Below, piece by piece: positions 44,339-56,640 of a stretch of DNA of 64,000 nt. The notes beneath the pieces are model-generated. The model was not told where the DNA came from, did no database searches, and saw nothing but the letters and a program-made list of their open reading frames with translations. This stretch comes from Rhinopomastus cyanomelas (lineage: Eukaryota; Chordata; Aves; Bucerotiformes; Rhinopomastidae). Location: contig VXBP01008521.1 in NCBI GenBank assembly GCA_013400115.1, positions 171,544 to 235,543 of the forward strand, given 5' to 3'. Every line of letters starts with the position of its first letter. Position 1 is the stretch's first letter. The translations under genes and the position numbers were made by a program.

Positions 44339-44362
44339 TTAAGTCTGCTTCTTTTCCCATTC
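44339..44362 (-). CDS. AFAP1L1: AFAP1L1 terminal coding micro-exon 19
   Basis: Seven codons (EWEKKQT) plus TAA follow an acceptor CTGCAG. The human protein ends EWEMKKT, which confirms this short last exon despite its size. Confidence 0.85.
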   Translation of the reverse strand, partial: EWEKKQT

Positions 44363-47300
44363 CTGCAGAGAGAAGAAAAAATAGGAGATGAGGAGACAGC
44401 ACTAGAGAAGTGACTGCTCAGCCCTGTGAGGGCATCCTTCCCTACTGGGACTCTGGACCATCAAAGGGCGGGATTGATGCTCTTCCCCAGCCCTGCACAT
44501 CCCAAGTCTCATTGCTCATGCCAGCAGTGCCACTGGAGGGGGGTCAGCCTGGCCAGAAAGGGGACCCTGGCAGTACTCCTTGCTGTTGGGGTACAAAGCA
44601 TCCCTTTACCCTAAATTTCATGGTTGAGCAAGGGGGATGGGACAAAGGCTGAAATTTCCTTCAAAGCCAGGGAGGAAAGGGAGAGAGAAGCAAGACCTTG
44701 GCCTTCCGCAGCACATTTCCCTTGTTGGCAGGGACAATGGAGGGACTTCTCTTCCTCAGTTCGGCTGCACAGTTAACGGGGACCAAATGCTCAGAGGGGC
44801 TCTCGTTTGGCTTGTTTGTTGCATCCTGTGAAGAAGGGGGAGCATGAAGAAGGATTTAGGAGACCCAGGGAACAAGAACAGCCGAGGGGGTGGGCATAGC
44901 AGTGGGGAGGAGGACGGAAAGGAAAAATGCACAGACTGTCATAAGGTGAAAACAGATGTGGCCAAATCTAATTGACACTTCCCACCTCTGTCCACAAAGG
45001 GACTGCTTTCCCTGCCACCCCAAGCACTATTGCTTGTAGAGTGCCATGACAGCGAGGAAGAAAGGATTTATACCGCATTGTCAGCTTTGCTTGTCACAGC
45101 CAGCCCCAGGGCGGGCCCTCCGGCCAGAGACTGCTTCAGCCGCTCCTTTACTTCAGTCAGCTTGAGCTCCAGGTCGACGCGGCGTTCCTCCTTCTGCCGG
45201 CACTGCTCCTCCAACACGGCCACCTGCTGCTCCAGCTCCTGCAGCTTCGTCCCTGCTTGCAAAAGCACACCCAGCTCAGGACGGATCTATTCTCCCGGAC
45301 AAGGACGCTAGATGGGGCTGCCAGCCCGGCTCATGGCTCCAATGCCACCACCAGCCTAGCATCTCCGTTCCAATGCAGCTCGGCTCCTTTCCCTTGTACC
45401 CGAGTGCCCTGAACAGTCACAGCCACAGTGCTCGAACGGCACCAACCTACCCGTGCTGCCCTTCATGGCTTCCCGCAGCTCTCGCTTCTCCTTCCGCAGC
45501 AACAACAGCTCACTGCGGATTGAGGATTTCTCCTTCTCTAGCTTCTCCTTCTCTGTTAGAAAACGCCTGGCATCTTCCTCAGCCCGGTTCTTCCCGTACC
45601 TGTACTGGTTGGCATCTGCACACACAAGGTGAGTCCATCATGATGTCTCTGGCTCTGATGGCACCAATGCCACCCGTGGTCTGGCTGAGCCAGTGTGGCA
45701 CAACCCATCACCCATGTGCCAGACGTGGCCAGCCCCAGCCTGGCTGCAGATGCCCTGGACAAACAGCATCCACCTGCACTGGCCAGGGTCTGCTTGCCAA
45801 GGTTTGGGGCTCAGGGTCCCCACTCACTCGACGCGTGCCTCTTCACTTTCACTTGCGGGTCCACACGCCGTGACTTCTCACTACAGGAGGAGGCGTGGCG
45901 CTTCACCTGGGCTCCCGATGGCCGCACCAGCTCGTCCTCAGCCTGTGGTGGGGATGGGAGGGGCCGTGTGCAGAGCCAGCACCAGCATGGCCCAGTCAAG
46001 GCTCCCCTGGGCATCTTCCGTAGCCCAGACACAGGGGCAGGAGAGGGTGAGGTGCGTAGCCACTCACCTGAACCTTCTCATAGGGGACATCATCATACAC
46101 CACACAGGAGGCATTTGGCTGGTGGTCGTGGGAGGAGCTGGCCCACCTGCAGAGGGAGGAATGATGTCTTTCTTTTCAGGACATCCTTGTGAGCCCCTCT
46201 ATGAGCCCTTCCATCTCAGGGCTCACTGCACTGCTCTCCCAGCTTCACTCAAGAGCACCCTACTCTACCCTATGTATCTCTTAAGTCCTTCACTACTGCT
46301 GATGAAAGACCTTCCACTTTCCATCCCGCCCAAGGGAAACTGCCCTGCTTCAGGAACTGCCAATCCCTGGGACACTCTCCCTCCCTGAGATCACAACACA
46401 AACCATGTCCCATCCTGTGCTTTTCCTAGGGAGCATGTGGGACTAAGGATCACCATGCCCAGCCCCATACTCTGCCCCAGCACAGCCTCTTCCCAGCAGA
46501 GCAGGACAGCCTTACAGGTAGGAGTGCCTCACAGCTGTCACTATGTTGGCAATCGTCTCCACATCCACATAGTCATAGTGCAAGGCCTCGGGTGCTGTCT
46601 GTGAGCCCGTCTCCACCAAGAGCAGACCCAGCCAGCGGCCCAGGTCTTCAGAGCAGTTTGCCTGCAGTAGAGAAAAGCGGTTGAGGTGCATGCCTAGTTC
46701 CCAGTCCTTGCTCCTGCCTCCTGATGCAAAGTCCCATTGTGGAGACGTGCCTTCAAACACAAAGTGTGTGTGTGATTTTGGAGGATCTAAGAGAAGGCAC
46801 AGGCACATGCAGGAGCTCTCAGTCCCAAAAGCCCAGCCACCACCTACAACTTGCCTGCTTTAGCCCTGCCAGTCTTGTCCCTGTCTCCAGCCAGCAAAGA
46901 CCTGCTCAGCTGCCCCCAAACAACCTAAACGATACCCTGGGCTTCTTTAACATTAAGTGGTGGGGAAATAAGGCACTGCTAGTATGCAAGTGTTGATCAT
47001 CACAGGAGATGCTCTCCCAGCTTGGCAAACCACTCCTCACTGGACCAGGACACCCTTCTCACCCCACTGCCTGCTCACCTCCAGCGCAGCCACCTCCTGC
47101 CCATTGCGAAGGATGCGGAAAGCGAAGGGGTGTTTGGGGCCCAGCCCTGGAACCACCTCACAGCCCTGCAGGACGATGGCATTCATGTGGGTCCGCAGGT
47201 CTGTGCGGTCCTTGTGGAAGTAGAGGGTGTTGCCCTTCAGACGACACCAGCGCTCCTTCCAACACTGGTTAACCAGGACACTGAGGTAGCCTAGGGGTGG

Positions 47301-50300
47301 CAGTACCAAAGTAAGGGTCTCAGCATCTGCTTGGTCAGACCTTGGGCAGGCTTTAACAGGCCTTAGCTGCCCAGAGATTATGGGCACTAGTGCCTTGGTT
47401 TCCCCACAGCCAGTCCAGGCACCCTGATCCCAGGCGAGATGCCAGCTCAGTGCCCCACAGTCACCAAAGCCTGATTCCAGGGACAATGGTGACCCCCCTG
47501 ATCCTTCCCCTCAGGCACCATGGGAATTTGCAGAGTTGGGACGGGCACCATTTTGTAGCCTGAGGCAACATCACAGCTCTCCAGCAGCAAAGTGAGCCCA
47601 CCACCCCCTTACATTCTCCTGTCCCATAGGGCCAGGCTGGGGGGTAGAATGCCAGTTCCCCACCACTCTGAACCCTGTCCCTGCTCACAGCCCACACGAA
47701 CCACAGCAGGGAATGTCCTCCTCAGTGGAAGAGGTCTGTGTGTCCTCAGGGGAAGGCTTCTTCTTGGAGAAGCTGATGATCCTGGTAATCTTCTTCCCTG
47801 CTGCTCGGCTCATGGAGCCCTTGAGGTCAGCCAAGCCGCTCTTTTTGCTTTTTCCTGGAAGGAGGATGGAGTAGCTGTGTGTTCTCCCTCACTGGAGGGG
47901 ATGCTTGCCAGCTGTGGTGCACACAGGCAACGACAGCCATAGGGGACAACCTGCCTGGCTGAGGACAGGGCCCGTACCGTGCTCGCCAGACTCTCTGCGG
48001 GCTGCAGGGGAGCAGGTTTCACCTGTTGCCACGCTGTCAGAGTCGGAGGTGTGCTTCTCCTGTGACAGCCGCTGTGGGGGGAGCAGAGCAGGAGCCCTGT
48101 CAGCAGACTTGTCCTGCCTAACCCCTGAAATGGCAACTATGGGGCCTTCAGTCCTCTCATGAAGGACTGGGATGTTCCCCAGTGCCAGGGAGCCCTGCAA
48201 GTCCCCACAAGTTCCCTGAACTCAGCTGCAGCAGCCCCATACAGGCCCTGGCAGCAGAGCTGTTAGAAGAAACCATCACCTTATCCAGTTCCACCTTGCA
48301 TGGCATCACTGGGGAGGTGGGGGCTTCCACACCACCTGCTGCTGGATTGCTGGCTTCTTTTATCACCTGTAGAGACAAGCCCTCAGCAGCCTTTAAAATG
48401 GACCCAATGGCCAGGGCAAATTTCCCTGGCTCAGCACACTTACATCCTCCTGGGCTGAACCCTAGGGAAAGATCTGTAGTGTAGTGTAGTGCTGGTTTCT
48501 GCTCTGGGCACAAGCCTACCTTGTCTGGGGGATTGCACACACCTTGGTCCCTTCAAAACTGGAACCAGTTTTGCAGATTTCACCAGAGATTTTGGAAATG
48601 TCTATCAGTGGTAAGGGACTTGAGTGCCAAGCAGCAGAGCCACCCTGCCAGCACAGGACGCCTTGTGACCTCCAGTTTTACAGCCAGGCACACTGTGTCT
48701 TGCCCTGACCATGTAAAATAACCCTGTTCTCCCACATTTGGGGTACAGCTGGGTTTGTGGCGTGCACAGAGGCTCCTTTCCCACCCTTGGCCCCTTCCCC
48801 GTGGCCCCCACCTCCTGCCCCTGAACAAAGGCAGGAAAGGGCCATGTGGAAGAGGAGGGGGAGAGCAAACATCCCCACTTCACAGAGGCTATCAGCACTG
48901 GAGACGCCCAGACTCTGGGAAGCAGCTGGCCAGCACCCCCTAGCTGATAAGAGACAGGAGAAAGCCCCTGTCCAGGGCGGGCAAGACCTTCCCCAGTGCA
49001 GCCCCCCACCTCACCTCCATGGGGGAGGATGCCAAGGGGAGTCTGGCTTCCTGGGCAAAGTAGGGGTCAGCCATGGTACCTTCAGCCACTCCTCAGCCTG
49101 CTCCTTGCTCTGCACTGCAAGCACCAGTGCCTCAGCCCCTGGCAGCGAGAAACGCAGCTCGTGCTTCTTACGTCGCCCGTCCTTGGGGACATAGATGACG
49201 TTGCAGGTGGTCAGGGGCACCTCCACGTGTGGCTGTCGGTCCTTGGAGCTTTTGTAGCACTAGGGTAAGCAAAGCAATTTGCTTAGAGCTCAGCTGAAAC
49301 CTACCTGTTCCACTGCTGTCTGGCAAAGAGCTGGGAACCTTGTCAGGGTCCCTCCCAGATGGCACACAAGAGATGACTCAGTCTCTGCAGCAGCTTCAGT
49401 GGCAGAGTGCTCTCTCACCCCACAGAGTCATAGGATCATAGGATGTTAGGGGTTGGAAGGGACCCAAGAGATCATCGAGTCCAACCCCCCTGCCGAGGGA
49501 GCTCTCTGCTCACAAGGGAAGCAAGGGCAGCCTCTGGATGTGCTGTGGAGCAGTGGCACACTTGGGACAGGGTTCTGGCTTCAACACTGCTATTTTTCTT
49601 CAGCTTGCACACAACTGCTCTCATAACCCACCAACAGGTTTCTGTCCCCAGCCAGCTCTGGGCTCACCAGGAGTTTGCTGTCCCGTACGATGGTGAGCTG
49701 TTTGGCCCACTGTCCAAAGCGCTTCTTGCGCAACAGGAAAGCACAAATTCTGCAATCCTTCACCAGGTTCATGGAGGCTTCCTCTGACGGCCACTGGTGT
49801 GTCAGCTGCTGGCCCTTCCCCTCCTCCTCCTCTTCATCATATGACTCGTAAGAGCTGCTCATTGCATCCGAGTCATTGTCTGGAAGGAAGCAGGAGAGTC
49901 ACCCTGAATGGAACCCTGGGGCCCTGCCTGACAGGCATGCTCACACACTGCCAGAGTTCTCTGCACCCAGTGGCTCCAGATCAGTCTGGGCTGGGTGCTG
50001 GGGTGGATGGACTGCATGTCATCATCTGAAAACAGCAGTATTTTGACCCCAGCTGTCTCTGTTTCCCTTCCAAGCCTGGCAGGATGCTTGTGGGCCAAAC
50101 ATCAGCTCCAGGTGCATCAACCCAAACCCCTGGGCTGGATTATTTCTTTGCAAGGCTCAGACTCTGAAAGCCTGGATTAAACTTTCTACCTGCTGCAGAG
50201 GACCATGTGCTGGTCCCTCCACCTCCCACATAGGGCACGAAGCAGGAGGGCTCTGCAGTGGTGCCTCTGGCCTGGCTCTTCTCTATCATGGCAGAGTCAG

Positions 50301-52189
50301 CTCACATGGACACCAGAGCTGGGACACTGCTTCCCCATGCTGGCGACAGATGTGTCACGGATGATGTACCTTCCGCAGCATGAAGGCTCTGGCTTGCTTG
50401 ACAAACCATAGCAGTCCACACTCCCTGCTTTTTGCCCCATAGCCTATGACATAAGAGAGGTCCTCCAGCCTCAACCCCACCAACCCTAGTCCAGCACTCA
50501 AGCCGATATGTCAGGGCTGGACTTTGCCAAAGCTCTTCCCTCCCCAGCAAGAACACCTGGATACCTACAAGAGTTTTTTTGTTCCCCATTCATCCTGGTG
50601 ACAGGGTAGCTGCTGTCTGCATCCTCGTAATAGCCGTCGATGGAGTTGGGGGGGCTGGAGCTGTCTGTGGAGGAAGCAGAGGACACATGAGGCTGTTACA
50701 TCTGATTTCCCCCAGGGATGCTCCAGGGGCAGAGCCAAGCAAAAACCCTCCCAGGGCATCTCAGCGGTGGTCCTCCTGAGGCCATCATGCCTGTCCCAGG
50801 TGAGGCAGAGCAAACAAGTCCTTGCAGCAATAACAGTGCTGCCTGCTCTGTCAGGTAGGCAGGCAGGTGGGAGGTGCAGTGGGCATTGTGCAGGGCCCTC
50901 CACTGTCCTGCAGATGCAGCACAGAGCTGAACTCACTGCGGGAGGTTATGTATTCGGGGGCCTTGCCGGGTCCCAGAGGCAGAGCTTCCTCATAGTAATC
51001 CTCAGGTGGGGGAGTAGTGGGCAGCGGAGGAGCTGGGTCCACAGGAACCTACAGCAGAAACACAACCGGTGTTAGCCAGGCAGTGGAGAGGGCCATGAGT
51101 CCCAGCAGCTACCATGGTGGTAAGGGACAGGAAGAGGTCCTAGCCCCAGTCACTGCCACCTCCCCATGCAGGTGCCAAGTAGACCTCACAGTTGGGCATT
51201 CAGAGACTTACAGGTTTTTCTGCCTGGCCTCTCGCCATCTCTAATCCAACCCCATCACTGGCATCCACCTCCTCATCCTGCATGTCCTGGAGATCCCGCA
51301 GGTCACAGTCTGCCCAGGGATAAGTAGAGAGGGTGAAGGGCCACCCTAAAAGCTGTCTGTGGGGACCCCAGGGCCAGCGCTCCATCCACCCAGTGTGACC
51401 CGAAGTGACACCTTTGGGTCAGCCAAACATACCAAACTCCTCAAAGAGAGACTCCACGAAGCTGGTGCCATTGCTCAGGGATGCTGTGTTGACGTACATG
51501 TAGTCCACATCCTTCCCTGGGAGCAATGGGGATGCTCTCAGCACCAAGGTGGGCACTGGCACCCCCCCCGAACAAACACCAACCCAAGGACACAGCCCAC
51601 CCCACCGAGCCAAGCCACAGGGCAGTCCTCCAGAGCAGGTGCTTGGGAAGTGAAGGAGCCCTCAAGGATGTCACTGCCTGTACCCAGCAGAGCAGGAAGG
51701 TGGAAGGCAGTGAGGCCCCAGGTACATGGTCCTCCCGGCCTTCCCGCGGAAACACCTGTGCTGGGCAGAAGCCAGTGGCAGGAAGAACTCTGGGAAGTGA
51801 TGCTTCTGCAAGGAATCCCAGGCTCCTGCAGCCATCCCAGGGCTCATGCGAGCCCCTCTGCTCAATGTGGGGGGAAGATCGGAATCAAGAGTGAGGAGCA
51901 ACGCAGGGCTGAGATGTTGCTGGGCACTAAACACAGGGACATTGTCCCTCCCTGCAGAAGCTTTTCTGCTCCCTGCTGGGGTTTTGGTCCAGGACAGCTG
52001 CTGGCAACACCCACTTCCCCTGGGAACAGTGTCTGGGCACCACGGGAGCAGGACACAGACCTGTGGACGGCTGCAGCTTCTGCAGGATGGTGGAGACAGC
52101 CAGCTTCTTCTCCTGTGTGGTGGCACTCAGGTACTCATGGTCCAGCAGCTTGAGCAGGACACTGAGCTCTGGCAGGAGCTGGTCCAGCA
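44339..52189 (-). CDS. AFAP1L1: Actin filament-associated protein 1-like 1, exons 2-19
   Basis: Eighteen coding exons are continuous in frame: 52189-52061, 51516-51433, 51309-51212, 51048-50937, 50664-50569, 49879-49668, 49259-49080, 48366-48280, 48071-47978, 47854-47702, 47290-47079, 46661-46516, 46146-46068, 45942-45828, 45615-45451, 45252-45074, 44825-44697, 44362-44339. With the missing 16-base start exon (MDRGQ in human) the protein would be about 769 residues; human has 768. Features in order are an N-terminal helix (LDQLLPELSVLLKLLDHEYL), the PPPEDYYEEALPLGPG Src-family docking region, YYEDADSSYP, the first PH domain (about 200-310), Ser-rich SQEKHTSDSDS, the second PH domain (about 420-515), YDDVPYEK, and a coiled coil (about 620-705). 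The end is LRKRSPSIV and EWEKKQT. The protein links Src signalling to actin at podosome-like structures. Confidence 0.96.
45074..45615 (-). CDS. AFAP1L1: AFAP1L1 exons 16-17: coiled coil
   Basis: Exon 16 (45615-45451) and exon 17 (45252-45074) encode charged heptads such as KEKLEKEKSSIRSELLLLRK and VAVLEEQCRQKEERRVDLEL. They are followed by SLAGGPALGLAV as in human. Exon 17 has a tandem acceptor (AAGCAG) and an unusual GTATAA donor, described in the findings. Confidence 0.88.
46516..47290 (-). CDS. AFAP1L1: AFAP1L1 exons 12-13: second PH domain
   Basis: Exon 12 (47290-47079) encodes YLSVLVNQCWKERWCRL, NTLYFHKD and PFAFRILRNGQEV, the beta strands of a PH domain. Exon 13 (46661-46516) supplies the final helix CSEDLGRWLGLLLVE and the Tyr-bearing HYDYVDVET. 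The Trp in GRWLG matches the near-invariant PH-helix tryptophan. Confidence 0.9.
49080..49879 (-). CDS. AFAP1L1: AFAP1L1 exons 7-8: first PH domain
   Basis: Exon 7 (49879-49668) carries the acidic stretch YDEEEEEG, then CRICAFLLRKKRFGQWAKQL, the first strands of the PH fold. Exon 8 (49259-49080) continues with CYKSSKDRQPH, TTCNVIYVPKDGR and the C-terminal helix KEQAEEWLK. The intron between them, 49667-49260, contains a CR1 tail fragment. Confidence 0.9.
49427..49500 (-). mobile_element. CR1 LINE tail fragment in AFAP1L1 intron 7
   Basis: The pattern TCATAGGATCATAGGATG, GGTTGGAAGGGACC and ATCATCGAGTCCAACCCC is a short CR1 3' end in minus orientation. Confidence 0.9.
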
Positions 52190-55100
52190 CTGCAGGGAAC
52201 AGGAAAATGTCCATCAGCCGGCGTGGTGCTGGGGTTAAGACAAGGCAGAAGGTGCTGGACTGTGTGGAAGACCCCAGCACGGCTCAGGTGGAGTTTGCTG
52301 AGTGCACACGTGCTCCTTCCATTCACACAGACGCAGACACGGGGATGCAGCCAGATTTGCTGCTGAACGGAAACACCAGCTCTGCAGGCTCCTGGACCCC
52401 ATCAAAGGGCTCAGCACATGTGTTTCCACACAGATAAAACTACACCTCTGTCTGTCCAACAGCATATTGGTGGTGCTGGTGTCCCCTCACTGTGAGGGCA
52501 CAGGGTGGTAGTGGAAAGAAGGAAGGCAAGAAAGGAAACCCGAATGCCATATCTGGAGCCACATGCCAGTGCCACACAGGGAGACATCCTTTCACTCTTC
52601 ACCTGCTGAGAGTAATTCATGTGCTCAGACCACCTGTGACCTCCTAGCCCAGTGCCACCTCCACAGAGTGTGGCTTTCCTGCACATGCTCACCAACAGCA
52701 ACTCCTCTGCCCTACAGTCACTGATCCCCTGTATAATCCCAGCTCACCCACACTGCTCCAAGGCCACCCCACTCCTCCCTCCAGGCATGAGGTTTACCCC
52801 AGGGGGCAGTCCGTGCCCCACACAGATTGCCTGAGAGATGTCTGAGGAGGGGAGGGGACTGCAGCATGAAGTCATGAAATCCTAAACCCCCAATTCTGCA
52901 CATGCACTGACATCTTCATCACAGGTTTCTTCCTGCAGCTCATCTCCTCTGAGCAGGATAAGACAGATCCAAAGCCAAGCTCCTGTTTAACCCAGGACCC
53001 TGCAACTGCCCAGTTCCATCCTGAATAACCTGTGCAGAGTCCAGTGCCTTCAATTTGCCTGCATTGGAGACACCTACCTCAGGAACACCAGCAACTCTAC
53101 ACAGCCCTGGAGGCTACAAAGGGTGGGAAAATAAAGCTGCAGTTTCTTCCAGTGTGAGCATGAGCAGGATCCCTCCTCTCGGCAGCAACTGAAAGTTATG
53201 GTAGTGCAGCTGGGGCAGCATGCAGCTGGCTTTGTGTCTCTGACAGCAGAGGTCAGGGGTGACTGCACAGGCAGCTCAGATGGGCTGACTGATGGGGATG
53301 GCTTGCAAGGAGAGAAGAGCATGTGCCCTTGCAGAACAGAGCATCAGGGACACCCTGCCTGGGCTGTACCTGTCCTCACTGCTGTGTCTCCAGTTCTGCC
53401 AGGGGAAGAGGCCTGCAGCTAATGGGATCCCCCTCACATTATGTACCAGCTTCTGCTGGGCCCTACCGAAACACCACATCCACTTTGTCCACCCACCGAA
53501 ATCTGGGCTTCTACATGACTGAAGCAGGATTTTGAATACCACCTTCCACCTCTGTGAGCCCAGGGAGAGTCTCCTGGAACTGGCAGGAAGGCAGCTGACA
53601 CTGCTGCACTGCTGCCTAAAGCAGGGACAGCACATTAAGAATAACCGCTGTTTCAAAGGGTTACAGTTGAAGGGGAGCACAACATGCATGGGTTGATGAA
53701 AATCACTGCCCAGCCAAGATGAGCCCCCAGGCAAGGAGACAGTGAGCCCAGCCCCAAATCTCTGCATCCCCAGGACATGAGGCAGGATGCAGCTCACAAA
53801 TCCTTTCCTGCCGCCCCAACTGATGAGTTTCTATCTCCACAGACCTTCTGCTTCCTCCTCCCTCCCCAGCGCCAAGCTAAACAGCAACCTCAGCCCTTTT
53901 GGCAAGAGCAGCTTTGCCACTGCCCATCTCCCATGGGCAGGAAAAGCCATGACAGGCAGCCCCTAGGAAGAGGGAGAAGCCTCAGCATAGCTCCGGAAGG
54001 AGCAAGCAAGCTCAGGGAGCTGGCAGCATTGCCCAGTCCATTGGGAAGAGGAGGGAACCCAGAGAGTTAGTAGGGTTCCTCTTTCCTGAACTGGAAAAAC
54101 ATCCCATAGCAGATAGGCAGCTGCAGGACCTAGGTCCTTCTGATGCTCTGCTCACTGTCCCCCTCCACCACACACCTCCTGAGGTGGGGATGTGCTCAGG
54201 GAACACAAGAGCCTCATGCATTGATTGGTGGGAGAGAGCACTTGGCCCCCATGGCTCTCTTCTTGCCCCTCTGCAGAGGCAGGAAGAGAGGGAAGAAGAG
54301 CAGACCCTCCCTGTGAAGTTTGGAGACAAATGCAGAGGCTGGATGGGAGCAGGGTCCTGCTCAACAATGCAGTGATGGTCTCCAGGCCAAGCGAGACGTC
54401 CTCCCTGCAGGGCTTGTTAGGGCAGGGTACTAGCAAGGAAGCAGCTGGTACAAAAAGTATGATGGTCCCAGTCCACCCAGCACCTGCAGGCATACAGAAA
54501 GATACCCATTTTCCTGCCAGCCCATCTCAGCAGCCTCTCAGCTGGCCAGGATCTCCAACAAAGAAGTTGTGGACCATGCACTCAGCTTGCCACTGCCCAC
54601 TGAAGCCTGGGCTATGGTGCTCAGTGGCATCCTCAGCCAGTGCAGGACATAACCCATCACAGCCACCAGCTCCTGTGTCAAGGCTTCAGACCAGCTGAGG
54701 GCAAAAGAGTAAGTGGAGTTCTATTAATAGTGACAAAGCAGGCAGGGTGCATGGTGGAGGGATAAAGAGACACCCCCCCCCGACCCCTAAGCAAGAATGC
54801 CCAATAAGCGAGGTCTGTTGCCCGACATGGCAGGGGCTGAGCTCACCAGCAGCACCCGGAACACCAGCTCCGAGCCGGGTGCAGGGCAAGCACTGAAGGC
54901 TCCTTTGTTTGGCCCCAGCTGAGCTGTCCCCTCCATCTCCCTTGTTCAACATCTTCCAAAATACAAGGCGGGGGGAGCTGTCAAAGAGGTCTGTGATCCC
55001 AGGAGGGTGCATAGCCTGCTGAGCCAACCCTGTGCCTGGGGGAATAGGGCAAGGGAAGGAATTAATTTCCTATGCTCGTTAGGCTTCCAGCCTAAATAAG

Positions 55101-56149
55101 GGTAATGGAGCGGCTGCAGGAAACAAGGGGAGATTGCCCCAGGGCTGCTGTGTGGAGGACAGTAAGAAAATCGACTGGACCAGCTGTTGAGCAAGGACCT
55201 GCACATTACTTCTGCAACAGCTGGTTAGAGCAAGCACAGACCCCACACTAACTGCCATTTGCACCCACACTGTGGTGGGAAGGGGACTGGGCTTGAGCCA
55301 GGGTGGACACTGGTCAGTGCACAGTCCTACAGTCTTGGGGGTCTGGCAACTGTGGAGGGAAACTGGGGAGCCCAAGGACAGAGGTGGTGGCAGGACTCCT
55401 TGGGGGAAGGCAGCACAACACTGGAGCAGCCACAGCAACTGGGCAGGTGATGCAGCTGAAAAAGGACCTTGTGTGTCCCACCGAGATACCTCATCACTCA
55501 TGGGACACCACTGGCCTCACACCTGCCTCTAGGACTGACAAATGGCTCCCACCTGCCACTTGCTTCTGTGAACTTCCCGTGGGATTTCACTGCTTTGCTC
55601 TGGACTCAGGCTTTGGACACAGACATCACAAGGCAGGGAGTGACACCAACCTCCAGTCCCAGAAACCACTCATCTTCATGTTTGCAGCCTGTCCCACTGC
55701 TGCAGCAGCTTGGGGAGACATCAGTGGAGTCTCTGAGCCCGCAAAGGCCAGGAGCCATGGCACCAGAAGGCTTTAGCATTAGCTAACTTGGGCTAGATAG
55801 GCTGAGGGACGCGGAGCAACTCTGCTGGGATGGGGTGAGCTGGGGAATCAACACCAGGATGTTATTCCTGTTCAGGACAATGAGGCAACACTTCTCCTGG
55901 TGCTAAAGCCTGCCTTAGAAGCAGCACTGAGCAGAATGGTGGCAGAGGACCTGCAGCTCCTCTGCCACTTCTCCCCACTCTGCACCCAGGCCAGCTTTAT
56001 TTTTAGACCCCATGAGCACTGTCCCCCTCTGGGACCTGTTTCCACAGTGCTGAGATAAGGGTCTGGGCACAGCCAGCAGCAAAAGAGCCTGCCCCCTCCC
56101 CAGCCTCTGATCTGTCACAGGAGCAACAAACAGGTCTTGCTCCAGCAAC

Positions 56150-56192
56150 CTGCAGAGAGGAGGAAGAGGAGGAGGAGGAAGAGGTAGTGGCA
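56150..56192. repeat. Purine-rich GGA/GAA low-complexity tract
   Basis: About 40 bases of AGGAGGAAGAGG-type repeats on the plus strand. It is a simple sequence inside the presumed intron. Confidence 0.8.
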
Positions 56193-56454
56193 AAGCCAAA
56201 GCAGACCCAGCTTTTACAGGAGGAGAAATGAGAATGCATGGGGAGTTGTCACCTCAAGCAAAGTCCACCTGCAGCCTGAGAGAACCCTGTAGCAAGGAGA
56301 TGCTGTTTCACAGCACCATAAGGCTGCTGTTGTGGGAAGTGCAGGGGCATCCGTATCTTGCAGCCATGGCTCTCCTGGTCCTCTGCCCATCCTGGTCATG
56401 CTTCCTCCAGCAGCAGGTGAAGGTTGGGGGAGAGCAGGGCTGGGGGGAAATCGG

Positions 56455-56640
56455 ATGCTGGGAGTAAAAGCTATTGTTTGTAGCTAAAATAAAACCCAAG
56501 CAAAAATAAATCCTTCCTGTTGGCGTGGGCAGGGCGCTGGGATGCTCTGCCTGCCCGCGCAAGGATGCTTAGAGCTGCACCGGCTGTAAACAAATTTTTA
56601 TAGCTCCTGGGATGCCATAAATAGGTGGCATGTGGGCTGG
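56455..56640. promoter_or_regulatory. Possible enhancer in AFAP1L1 intron 1
   Basis: An AT-rich island contains GTTTGTAGC and GTAAACAAA (forkhead-like), CAAAAATAAATCCTTCC, and CCATAAATAG, one mismatch from a MEF2 site. It is non-coding and stands out from GC-rich flanks. Function is inferred from motif density and composition. Confidence 0.3.

Noticed and set aside
45373..46388. Long plus-strand open frames over AFAP1L1 exons 14-16
   Set aside because: Antisense shadows of real exons and short introns.
52795..52810. CCCCAGGGGGCAG as a CTCF site
   Set aside because: Two mismatches in the core on the strand that fits best; too weak to list.
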